Source: Conoideocrella luteorostrata
Lineage: Eukaryota; Ascomycota; Sordariomycetes; Hypocreales; Clavicipitaceae
Assembly (NCBI GenBank): GCA_032433595.1
Contig: JASWJB010000546.1
Coordinates: 1-17,848 of the forward strand
Direction of reading: 5' to 3'
Length of the DNA: 17,848 bases
Shown: positions 9,006 through 17,848 of the stretch, in pieces
How positions within the stretch are numbered: the stretch's first letter is position 1
Layout of the letters: every line of letters begins with the position of its first letter
The notes under the pieces: model-generated
What the model was told of the DNA's origin: nothing
The model's database searches: none
What the model saw: only the letters and a program-made list of their open reading frames with translations
Translations under genes and position numbers: made by a program

Positions 9006-11359
9006 ATGCCGCACAACACGACATATGGCTTTCCGCTGGAGTCATTCGATACGTCTGCCCTCCCCGATGTCGACCACGAATTCGTCAGGTCGGAGGAGCT
9101 CGCTGCCTTCGAAAACGCCTTGCAGGCACCTGATCCATTACAAAGCCCAACTGAAGACACAAGTGGCATCAGGTCCCCTATGAGCACATCTAGCTCTTTT
9201 AATCTGACCAAGAGAAATTCGCAAGCTGGTATAGGTGACGATGATGACTATGGCAATGCAGACGCCATTGCTGCGGCTGCGGCTGCGGCAGGAGGTGAGC
9301 TGCCACCTCAACACGACGTCTATACTCAGGGCACATTTTTCACCGCCCAAAACGACTGGGCGCCTGTAAGTTCAAAGTTTTACAAAAGGCGGCGCAAGTC
9401 CTTCAAGAGCGGGAAACGCAGGAAGGGGGCTAGTAAGGCTGTGGAAGGACTCCTCGGAACTCGAACCAAGGATGAGACGAGGGAGGGTTACTTTTATCAG
9501 TTGTCCAAGTGGCCACTCCTAATATTTGTATTTGCTTGGCTAGGTGGTCTGGCACTTGCCTATCTTCTAACGAGATGGTACATCTGGGTGTACGAGCACT
9601 TCTTCACGTGGCGCGGCCGCAGGGAGACTCTTCGAAGAAACATGCGCAAAGCGTCGACATACCAGGACTGGGTAGCTGCTGCAAGAGAACTAGATGCCTT
9701 TTTGGGGAGGCAGACATGGAGAGAGGAGAATGAATTTGCGTACTATGATTCTAAGACGGTGAAGAGGGTTTGGGAGCAGCTGAAGAAGCTGAGGGCGAAG
9801 GCAGAGGCCCAGGAGACCAAGAGCGCAAACCAGATTGGCGAGCATAGGACTGCAGTAGAGGATTTGAAGTCCCTGGTAGAGGCCTGTGTGAAGAACAATT
9901 TCGTGGGAGTGGAGAATGCGAGGCTTTACAGCCAGACCTATTACGGGACGAAGAATTTAGTTCAGAATTTTATTGATGAAGGTATGCTTGGACAAGGTCA
10001 ACCCATTTTCAAATTGCCGGTTGGGGCTTATGGATCATTTTTGCTAACAGGAGTTTGAATGCAGTGGACAGAAGTGTCAAATTGTTGATCAGGACAAAGC
10101 GTCTGGAGGCTGAAGAGAAGCGTCTACTGTTCAAGCACATTTATGCGAATTACGGGCGAACGGCGCTGTGTCTTTCTGGAGGTGCTAGTTTTGCATATTA
10201 TCATTTAGGTCTTGTCAGGGCCTTGTTGGACGCCGACTTGCTCCCGGATGTCATTACAGGCACGAGCGGTGGTGCTTTGATCGCAGGCCTGGTTGCGACG
10301 AGAACTAACGACGAACTCAAGCAGCTTCTCGTTCCGGCACTCTCCCAACGCATCAACGCCTGCCGTGAGCCAGCAACCGTGTGGTTCCCACGATGGTGGA
10401 AAACTGGCGCGCGATTTGACTCGGTCGACTGGGCTAAGCGGTGTAGTTGGTGGACTAGAGGTTCCATGACCTTCCGAGAAGCATACGAGAGGACTGGCCG
10501 TATCCTCAACGTGACTTGCGTACCGGCTGACCCTCATTCACCAACCATTTTATGCAATTATCTTACCAGTCCCGACTGCGTCATTTGGTCCGCTGTCCTG
10601 GCGTCTGCAGCTGTGCCGGGCATTCTCAACCCTGTGGTCTTGATGATGAAAACGCGAGAAGGCACGCTGGCACCTTACTCGTTTGGCCACAAATGGAAAG
10701 ACGGCAGCTTGCGAACTGATATCCCTATCAAAGCCCTCAATACCCACTTCAACGTCAACTTCACCATAGTGAGCCAAGTCAACCCCCACATCAATCTCTT
10801 CTTCTTTTCCTCCCGGGGATCCGTAGGGCACCCCGTCACGCATCGTAAAGGACGCGGCTGGAGAGGTGGCTACCTCATGTCCGCGTTCGAACACTACCTC
10901 AAACTCGACATGAACAAATGGCTGAAATTTGTGCGCCACGCAGAACTTCTGCCGCGGCCACTTGGACAGGATTGGAGTCAACTCTGGCTTCAAGAATTCA
11001 GCGGCACCATCACCATTTGGCCAAAGTCTATACTATCTGACTTTTGGCACATCCTTTCCGACCCTGATCCACAAAGACTTGCGCGTATGATTCACCAAGG
11101 CCAACAGAGTGCTTTTCCTATGTTGAAGTTTGTGGCGAACAGGCTGAAGATCGAGAGGCTGGTGGAACAGGGAAGGAGGGAGACGAGGCCTTGGGTGAGG
11201 AGGGGCAGCCTCCAGACCATCATGAGTGAAGAAGACCTCAGGAGTTTATTGGTGGAGGAAATGGCGAATGGGACGACGGAGGAGGATACGGATGGAGAGG
11301 AGGCAACCGCTTCCTTTACGCCGTTGGTGGAGGCTGACGGGCGAGCAGGAAGTGATTGA
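9006..11359 (+). CDS. DUF3336/patatin-like phospholipase domain protein (membrane-anchored lipase)
   Basis: Two exons, 9006-9981 and 10065-11359, with an 83-nt GT-AG intron carrying GCTAAC as branch site; 756 residues. Residues 1-165 are poorly ordered, with an Ala run and a basic stretch. A hydrophobic segment at about 169-198 should anchor the protein in a membrane. A DUF3336 region (about 200-345) precedes the patatin domain, the order found in the fungal TGL3/4/5 and plant SDP1 lipase group. The patatin core shows the oxyanion-hole segment SGGASF (363-368), the nucleophile elbow GTSGG with Ser393, and the dyad Asp in DGS (Asp538). The expected activity is serine acyl hydrolysis of triacylglycerol or phospholipid at ER or lipid droplets; substrate cannot be told from sequence. 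The acidic C-terminal 50 residues look divergent. The start is uncertain: the frame stays open for 25 codons upstream (from 8931) without an ATG. The family call is secure. Confidence 0.93.
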
Positions 11360-11393
11360 CGTGGGAGCACGCGACTTCAGGATACTACATGAG

Positions 11394-11399
11394 AATAAA
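11394..11399 (+). terminator. Possible poly(A) signal of the patatin lipase gene
   Basis: AATAAA 35 bases after the lipase stop codon. Fungal 3' ends use degenerate A-rich elements, so the match is suggestive only. Confidence 0.35.
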
Positions 11400-11483
11400 T
11401 TGGTCCAGATTTGCAGCGTTGATTCGGGATGAGACGCGGCCATTGGGCACGCATGAAGAGCTGGGGTGGCTGGCGGACAAAGC

Positions 11484-11538
11484 AGCTCTGCAACAGCTCT
11501 GCAACAGCTCTGCAACAGCTCTGCAACAGCTCTGCAAC
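11484..11538 (+). repeat. 11-bp minisatellite AGCTCTGCAAC x5
   Basis: Five perfect head-to-tail copies of AGCTCTGCAAC, 125 bases after the patatin lipase stop and so probably in its 3' UTR. Each unit contains AGCT and TGCA palindromes. The perfect identity points to recent expansion, and the 11-bp period (not a multiple of three) agrees with a noncoding position. Confidence 0.92.
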
Positions 11539-12360
11539 TTTTTAACGTCTCCGGACACATTTCCTACTGTGTATGAATGTACTCGCCAGGCATGTTGATA
11601 GATTGAAATAGAGAAAGTCACAAACTAAACACAGAATGCTTGCCCATCCCAGCGGATCATTGGCGAGTGTACGGAGTAAATGCATGGGCTAACAAGTGAC
11701 TTCACTGTGTCATATTTCTTCGTCTTACATGATATGCGTGGGAATGCATAAGCAAGGGTCTTGCCAATGTCTGTGGCGGTTGCGTGGCTGCTCGGCCACG
11801 GTTGGGATCTAGTGGGCTCTTGAGCCTAGGGAGGCAAGGGCAAGCCACTCAAGTGGCGGGAGTCAGCTTGGCGCAGACCGAAAATGGACAAGTGCCCACA
11901 TGCAAAGCTCCTGGCTGAACTGAACTGAACACCGTGGCGGCATTGGAATCTGTAGAGGCATTCTGTGTACTCCGTAGTGAGTGGGCAGGGGGGGACCACG
12001 GATAATCCGACTGCCGGCCTTGTTACTTCCAAAGGACACCAAACGGTCGAACACATCATCTTGTGCTTATGCCGATGCTGATGCTAATACTGCATTGAGG
12101 ATTGAGGCCACTCTTTTGTTGTTTCTTATTGTTTTATTTTATTTTGTGATTCTGCCATAGTCTGTCTGACCTGTGTCGCCCGTACGACTGCGTGGAAAGC
12201 CGACTGTGTGCAATCATTTCCCTTGGTGATAAGGACCAGCGACCTCTTATTATCGACGAACAACCCGCCGAGCGCCAGATCACCTTATTCTTTGTTTATT
12301 CTTGCGACGCCTTATTTACTACCGTAGCAGGCTGAGCCCTGCTAGGCCATTGTTGCCACG

Positions 12361-14787
12361 ATGAGCTCCGACTACTCGTACGATGAAAAGGTAAATCCCC
12401 CCCCCCTGGTTGCAAGTGTCGTGCGACCTGCTGTGCATGACGGCAAACGAAACGGCATCGCGACTCAAAGCCGGAGTTGTGTCAGGGTTGGGGCTTTGCC
12501 TGTGTACGTGTTTATGTGTTTGCTAATATCCGCGGCACTTCCAGGCCCAATTCTTTCCGGTCTTCATTCTTACATTGACCGGCCTGGTTACGCTGCCTGT
12601 TACGTATAGCTTGCTGCGGTCCAGCAAAGACGATTCCAATCTCGCTCCTCGCATCAAGACCGACTACAAGATTAAACATGGAGACGTGGTGGCATCGTTG
12701 CGAGCAACGCAGAAGAGGAAACAGAGAAAGATCAAGAGGGCCTTGTTTGCCGTCGCGGGCTGGGGTCTAATGGGTTTCATGGCGTATCTTGTTATGACGA
12801 CGGCTCGCATCGAGAGCAAGCTTTGGAACCCTTATGACATATTGGGCATTTCGGAGGTACGATCCAGCTTCATTAACCGCCTGTTAAGCTTGCTTTCGGG
12901 CGCTTGCTGAGTATGAGGAAACCGAAGCTGACACTTTATATCTGCAGTCTGCCACCGAAAAACAAATCAAGTCACATTACAAGCGCCTGTCGGTCAAGTT
13001 TCATCCCGACAAGGTCCGACCTGATGCTGCTAAGAATGAAACGGTCGAGTCTCTCAATGATTACTACGTCGAACTTACCAAGGCTTACCAGTCTTTGACG
13101 GATGAGGAGATTCGCAACAACTACATACAGTTTGGTCATCCTGATGGCAAGCAGAGCTTCAGCATTAGCATTGCTCTGCCCAAGTTCATTGTTTCGGACG
13201 GTAATGGAAAGTACATGGTTATGCTGTACACGGGTCTTCTCGGTATCTTGCTGCCCTATCTGGTAGGTTCGTGGTGGTACGGCACCAAGAAACGTTCCAA
13301 GGAGGGCGTTCTCATGGAAAGTGCCAACAACCTGTTCCGCCAATATGATGAGGAGATGGATGAGTCCGGCATCATCTGGGCCCTCAGTGCCGGCAAGGAG
13401 TATGAAAGCGTTCTCAAGGGCGACCAGGTTGATTCAGGTCTTACCAGAGTCGAGGCGCGAATTACTGATGAAGGTGTTGTCTCGCGCTATGCTGCCGGCC
13501 TCTCTGCTAAGGACAAGAGGAGGATGGAGAATCTGGATGGTGGTATCCGTCGCAAGGTACTGTGCCTTCTCTGGGCGTATCTTGGCCGTGTAGAACTTGA
13601 TGACGCTGCTTTGACTAGGGCAAAGTACGACATTGCCCCTATCGCTCGATCTCTTAACCAGTCCTTTGCTGCCATCGCTCTTGCTTTTGGCAACATTACT
13701 CCGATTTCTGGCTCTTTCCTCGCCAACCAGCACATTATTCAAGCTCTTTCACCTAAGGCCTCCCCCCTCCTTCAGCTTCCGCATATCACACCTGAGATTG
13801 CCACAGCGATCGAGGGCGACGCCAAGACGCACATGACTGTTCAGCAATTCATGGACCTCCCCGATGCCCAAAGACGCAAGTTGGCTGTTGGCAAGGGCCT
13901 GCTCTCGGAAAAGGAATACAAAACTTGCATTAATGTCGGCAAACAGCTCCCGTATCTGCGCGTTGCGAAGGCTTTCTTTAAAGTTACCGGCGAGCGCGTC
14001 ATCATCCCAGCTTCTTTGGTCACCCTAGTCATCAAGGGCCGCTTCATTCCCCCCGGCGCCGAGAACGTGCCCGCCATCAATGAGCTTGACTTGGAAGATG
14101 TGGATCCTGCTGAAGATGACCTTGACGCTCTCATGGGCCGTAAAAACAAGACCATCAAGGGAGCTGACGGCAAGCCTGTCTCAATCGAGGAGCAGAGCAT
14201 CTTGCCTCCTCTGGCTTACGCTCCCCATTACGCCCGTGATCATACGCCCAAGTGGTACGCCTTCCTGAGTGACTCAAAACAAGGCAAGATGGCCGTTCCC
14301 CCATTCACCTTTGACCGGTTCGACTCTCCCATTTTTGATGAGCAGGGCAAGCCAACGTTCAACATGCAGACCCTCAAGGCGCAGTTTGCTGCACCCCCTC
14401 AGGCCGGACACTACACTTTCGTCATGCATGTCGTGTGCGACTCATATGTTGGATTCGATACCAAGATGGAAGTGACTCTTGTGGTCGAGGATACTGCCAA
14501 AGCTGCTGAGATGGATGAAGCTGATGACATTTCTGAACCCGATGAGGGTAAGTTACTGAGACTCCACGCCCCTTCCGCAACAAAGAATACGCTGTTCCAT
14601 GGACCACCTTGCTGACAAAATTCTACAATTAGATTCAATCGCTGGCCAAATGCACGCCCTCAAGACGGGCCAAGCACCACCACCCAGACGAAAAGCAGCG
14701 CAGGATGATTCAGATGACGAGAGTGGTACAGAGGAGGAAGAGGATGATACTAGCGACACTGACACTGATACAGAGGACGAGTCATAG
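12361..14787 (+). CDS. SEC63: SEC63, ER translocon J-domain protein
   Basis: Four exons: 12361-12390, 12545-12856, 12948-14547, 14633-14787; introns of 154, 91 and 85 nt are all GT-AG. The joined frame is 698 residues. SEC63 works with SEC61/SEC62 to import proteins into the ER; its lumenal J domain stimulates the Hsp70 Kar2/BiP. Hydrophobic segments at about residues 12-34, 73-95 and 205-226 match the three membrane spans of the family. The J domain lies between spans 2 and 3, with the catalytic HPD tripeptide at 133-135, and continues to FGHPDG before span 3. The Sec63/Brl cytosolic region follows at about 235-620. The tail (634-698) is rich in Asp/Glu/Ser, as expected for the acidic end that binds SEC62, and probably carries casein kinase II sites. 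Exon 1 encodes only MSSDYSYDEK, and intron 2 falls inside the J domain between Glu114 and Ser115. Start context CACGATGAGC has A at -3. Identity is secure. Confidence 0.97.
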
Positions 14788-15436
14788 ATGAGAGATTCCG
14801 TTTTTTGTTTTGTGGACCTGTTTTAGGTAAGACCTCGTTTGTTTTGTAGGGTCTAGAAAGGGGAATGGTAGCTATACATATCATGGTGGGGTGAAGAAGA
14901 GGAAGAGACGCTGATAGGATGGTGATGTATGCAATGTGTAACTAGCTTGCATGGTGGGCGGGACGGGAAAATTTTAATGCAATCATCTTCACTTATAAGT
15001 CTCCAATTCATATGTGTGGTTGGTTCAGTACTGAATAGACGATGGATTGACTTGGTTCCGTTCAAGATTGGTCTCCTTTTCTTTTTCTTTTCTTCAATTA
15101 TGTATTATTAAGCGCTGTTGGTCTCTGAGCCTACTCCTTTTCAATACTCATCCAACAACAGAAGCAGTATTTTGCCATTCACACACCAACCGAATTGCCG
15201 TTCTACAAGGCAAGCAATGTGGAAGATGTATACATACATCATTATTATATTGTGTGTACGTCCATTGGCGTCGTGCCTGCTTACATCTACGCTATACACC
15301 ATTCATACAAACCCCTCCTTTTGAAATTGGATACCCCCTCTCAAAGGGGGAAGGAAGAAGAAAACTATACCATCAGGTGGGGGCGAAACTAACCCCCCCC
15401 CCCCCCCCCCCCTCCCTCCTCTTACGTACGACCCAA
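14788..15436. other. Convergent intergenic region between SEC63 and the DENN protein gene
   Basis: 649 bases between two stop codons of converging genes, so it should hold both 3' UTRs and terminators. It has T-rich stretches on the plus strand (about 14802-14825 and 15073-15098) and a 20-C run at 15393-15412, close to the DENN protein stop. Short open frames here, including one that runs into the antisense of the DENN gene, have no recognisable content. Confidence 0.6.
15393..15412. repeat. Homopolymer run of 20 C
   Basis: Twenty consecutive C on the plus strand, 24 bases beyond the DENN gene stop, so on its transcript it is a G20 run in the presumed 3' UTR. True length is probably variable and error-prone in sequencing. 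Confidence 0.9.
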
Positions 15437-17474
15437 CTAACAAACCCTAACACCACAGACTTCCACGCCTTTCCCTTCAACCCTCGCCATTCTCCCAAAA
15501 TACGCCTCCGTCAGGTCCTGTACAAAGCCCGCATCGGATGTGCTCCATACATCTAAGCCCATAGTCTCAAGGGAGTGGCTATCCACGGTAATAGCGTTGG
15601 CTTCTAGCCCTAGGGGACCATTGTTCAATAAACCTTCTGTTTCGTCTTCGTCTTCGCCTTCAGTCTCGGTCTCGTCCTCGTCTCGATATTGTGCAGGGTA
15701 CGCCTCGTCTGCGCTTTCGACGAGATCGCTGAGGATGGAGAGCATTTGGGTAGTGAGGCGATGGAAATAGGCTATAATGGCGAGTTCGGTGCGCGATGCG
15801 CCGTCAGAGCTGGCGCCTCGTCGACCGGTGAGGGAGGAAAGGGATTCGGAGAGAAGCTCGCGGGATGCTGATCGAGTGAAAGACATGGGTGTGTGCGGGG
15901 TGGGAGCGAGGTCTGCGAGGAGAGCGGCGTCTCTGGATAATTCCTCCTGTTCCTCGGATCGTATCTGTTCGCCAGCAGAAGCCCACCACATGTAGCCGTT
16001 GTAAGCGAGGGCTGTCCAGGTCGCAGGCTCGATGAGCGAGTTGACCGTCTCGTCTTCTTCGTCTTTGACTAGGCGGTTGGAGTAGCTGCTTGAGAGACGG
16101 ACTGCGGAGGACTCGGAGCGCGGTGACTCTGGTTCTTGGCTGGATGATGACACGGCTAGACGCAAGAGGCCAGTTCTTAGGGCGTTGAAGCGTCTCAAGT
16201 CCCGCTGGGTGGCTTTGACGGGTGTGCCGCGTGGGTACTCGATTGTTGGCCATACTCTGTCCTTGGTATTGGAAGGGTGTTCTGGAGGCATGGTGATAAG
16301 CATATCCCACAACGTGTCTTTCATGGCGAGAATGCTGTCTGTGGTGCATGCGATCCAACCTGAGCCAGCCTCGTCTTCTGGGTCGGCCGTGCCGTCCTGG
16401 CGCCGCTTGTATGCTGCAAAATCCTCCATCAGAAAGGGGATGTCGTGGACCCCAATATTGAACAAAGGGCGCAGTCGCGGGGTCGGTGATGATGAAGGCA
16501 GTCTATCAGCAACAGAGATGGGTATATTGGAAAGAATGGAAATGTCGTATACTGGACAAGGTCTGTTAGCTACGCTGGGTACATATCAGCCTGCATGGAG
16601 AAGAGGAAAGCAGCACGGCATCTCAAGCTTACCAAAGTCGCAGATTTCGTGAACTGGAGCATGGCATGAAATCAAGATGCGTTTGCGTAATAATGCTGCC
16701 CTTTGAATGGGAAACAGGAGAGGACCAAACTTGTCGAGCAGAGTGGTCAAACTCCAAGCGGGGTGATAGGGAGAGAGTTTATGCTCGGGAGGAATTAAAG
16801 CTGTCCCGTCAGATGCGGACCGTTTTCTGCTATGTGTCCTCCGTTCCTGGGTTGGAGAGTCGCCGGGCAGCAGGTCGGCAGCCGTCGAATTCTCGTTCTG
16901 TTCCTGACCACTTCTCACTGACTTGTTGGAATCCCAGTATTTGTCCAATATGTCGGTCTGATCACGATCCTTGGCCAATTGACTAGGACATGCCAGGCCG
17001 CGTCAGTAAGTTACCTTCACCACGTTTGACGGGTACACACATGGGAGAAGAGGGTGCGACTCACGCAGCCAATTCCTTTAATCTTTCAGCATGCCTCCAA
17101 GCTCTGCCCAGCCGTCCGTAACTTAAGGGCACGAGAATCCCAACTGCAATCATTCGCGCATTCCTAGCTTCCTCCTCCTCACATGGCTCGTTTACGAAGG
17201 CGCTCAGGCCGGCATGGGCGCCGTCGACAAAATATATCAGGTCATCCCGAACGGTGTGAAGCCCTGAGGGAAGAGATTTATATTCGACTTGGCCGTCAAG
17301 TTCGAGATCAGGGATGGCTCGCTTCCACGTGATGGTGTAGCCGGCTTTGACGTCGAAATCGATGAGGAAGAGAGCAGATATCGGGGGAAGGTCGGCGTTG
17401 GGGTTAGGAGCTATGGAGAGCGATAGAGAGGACTTCCGATGTTGGCGACTTTGATTCCTGGAGGAGGGGGCCAT
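15437..17474 (-). CDS. LCHN/ANR2-type DENN domain protein with DUF4484-like C-terminus
   Basis: Three exons on the minus strand: 17474-17065, 16982-16633, 16551-15437. Introns of 82 and 81 nt are GT-AG with CTGAC and CTAAC branch sites; the joined frame is 624 residues. Exon 1 begins with a basic Ser-rich tail, then the hydrophobic strand ALFLIDFDVKAGY, the GLHTVRDDLIYF segment and GILVPLSYGRLGRAW, typical of the LCHN/DENND11 (formerly DUF2347) family, whose yeast member is ANR2. Exon 2 contributes a Ser/Arg-rich linker and the DENN core SLTTLLDKFGPLLFP (about 214-228) and ILISCHAPVHEICDFVYDIS across the second splice site. Exon 3 (from residue 255) carries a variable acidic/Ser-rich part and the conserved end ETMGLDVWS...VEGKGVEVCGVRV, which I recall as the DUF4484 region. 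DENN proteins usually act on Rab or Arf-type GTPases in vesicle traffic; exact partners are not known from sequence. Start context CACAATGGC is strong. It converges on SEC63. Confidence 0.9.
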
Positions 17475-17848
17475 TGTGATGCGTGCTTCATATGCGAATC
17501 AATAGATCATGGTAATGTGTTGAAGTAGGACGCCAAGCCCGAACGACCTAGAGTGGACAACGGCGAAGGGGGGATGCAGTGCGCAGCCGGCGGTGGCCCA
17601 TGTACCGGCAAAAACCAGCAGGCTACGGGTGCCAGGCTGCGGATGCAAGTGTGCCTACAAGAAGCAACGTACTTGCGAAAAAAAAGAGTGCGGAGTGGAT
17701 GAAATGTAATGGCAAGCGAGGCGCATGAAGATTGAAGCGACGTAAAAGGTGTGGCTAGCTGCCAGGCAGAAAAGGAAGATTGGTGGTGATGACGGGCCGT
17801 CAAGGTTGTTGGAGAACGAAACGGAATTGGGGGGGGGGGGGGGGCCCA
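17475..17848. other. Upstream region of the DENN protein gene
   Basis: 374 bases that should contain the DENN gene promoter and leader (reading on the minus strand). No TATA box or recognised site stands out. The minus-strand open frame at 17803-17507 has low-complexity content and no recognisable domain. The region ends in a 16-G run just before the window edge. Confidence 0.55.
17829..17844. repeat. Homopolymer run of 16 G
   Basis: Sixteen consecutive G, four bases from the window end. It may be a real low-complexity tract or mark an assembly edge where the true length is unresolved. Confidence 0.85.

Larger units (their letters stand above)
11360..12360. other. Intergenic region between the patatin lipase gene and SEC63
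   Basis: No gene recognised in 1.0 kb. It contains a likely poly(A) signal and an 11-bp minisatellite just after the lipase stop, exact 9-mers at 11670-11678 (TACGGAGTA) and 11968-11976 (TACTCCGTA), and a T-rich stretch at about 12114-12147, followed by the SEC63 leader. Open frames over the minisatellite encode only the repeat. Confidence 0.6.

Noticed and set aside
11356..11621. Small open frames over the 11-bp minisatellite
   Set aside because: Most of their content is the repeat read in one frame; no independent coding evidence.
11844..11857. Inverted repeat GCCACT-CA-AGTGGC
   Set aside because: Six-base arms with a two-base gap are common by chance in a window of this size; no second copy was seen.
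15047..15556. 169-codon plus-strand open frame between SEC63 and the DENN gene
   Set aside because: Runs through the C20 tract into the antisense of the conserved DENN C-terminus; no recognisable content.
17507..17803. 98-codon minus-strand frame upstream of the DENN gene as an extra exon
   Set aside because: No domain, low-complexity His/Ser/Pro content, and the DENN gene already has a strong start context at 17474.

Overview
The window looks like nuclear DNA of a filamentous ascomycete (Pezizomycotina, most likely a Sordariomycete; Hypocreales would fit but is a guess). The reasons are: intron-poor genes with short GT-AG introns (63-170 nt) carrying CTAAC/CTGAC-like branch points, protein sequences that read as typical filamentous-fungal SAR1, SEC63 and LCHN/ANR2 homologues, about 1 kb intergenic spaces, no operon structure, and no ribosome-binding sites. 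No rRNA, tRNA, CRISPR array, transposon ORF or viral gene was recognised.

Layout. 1-3760 is gene-poor: no convincing coding sequence, but many copies of a short 9-mer (TACGGAGTA or its complement) and a pyrimidine-rich stretch that probably serves as promoter/leader of the next gene. 3761-5860 (+) is a single-exon, 699-residue acidic/basic low-complexity protein of a fungal-specific unknown family (probably DUF2457-like). 6812-7795 (+) is SAR1, the COPII small GTPase, in five exons. 9006-11359 (+) is a membrane-anchored DUF3336/patatin lipase in two exons. 12361-14787 (+) is SEC63, the ER translocon J-protein, in four exons. 17474-15437 (-) is an LCHN/ANR2-type DENN protein in three exons, convergent with SEC63.

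Joining the exons gives exact reading frames for every spliced gene: SAR1 189 aa, patatin lipase 756 aa, SEC63 698 aa, DENN protein 624 aa. Four of the five genes belong to endomembrane biology: COPII budding (SAR1), protein import into the ER (SEC63), neutral-lipid or phospholipid hydrolysis at ER/lipid droplets (patatin lipase) and Rab/Arf-linked trafficking (DENN protein). They are separately promoted, so this is a neighbourhood rather than an operon, and chance is a real alternative.

The most unusual feature is not a gene. The 9-mer TACGGAGTA/TACTCCGTA occurs exactly 11 times, always outside coding exons and introns, with further one-mismatch copies concentrated in the first 3 kb. I see no clear novel defence, mobile or biosynthetic system here; the genes are mainly conserved housekeeping loci.
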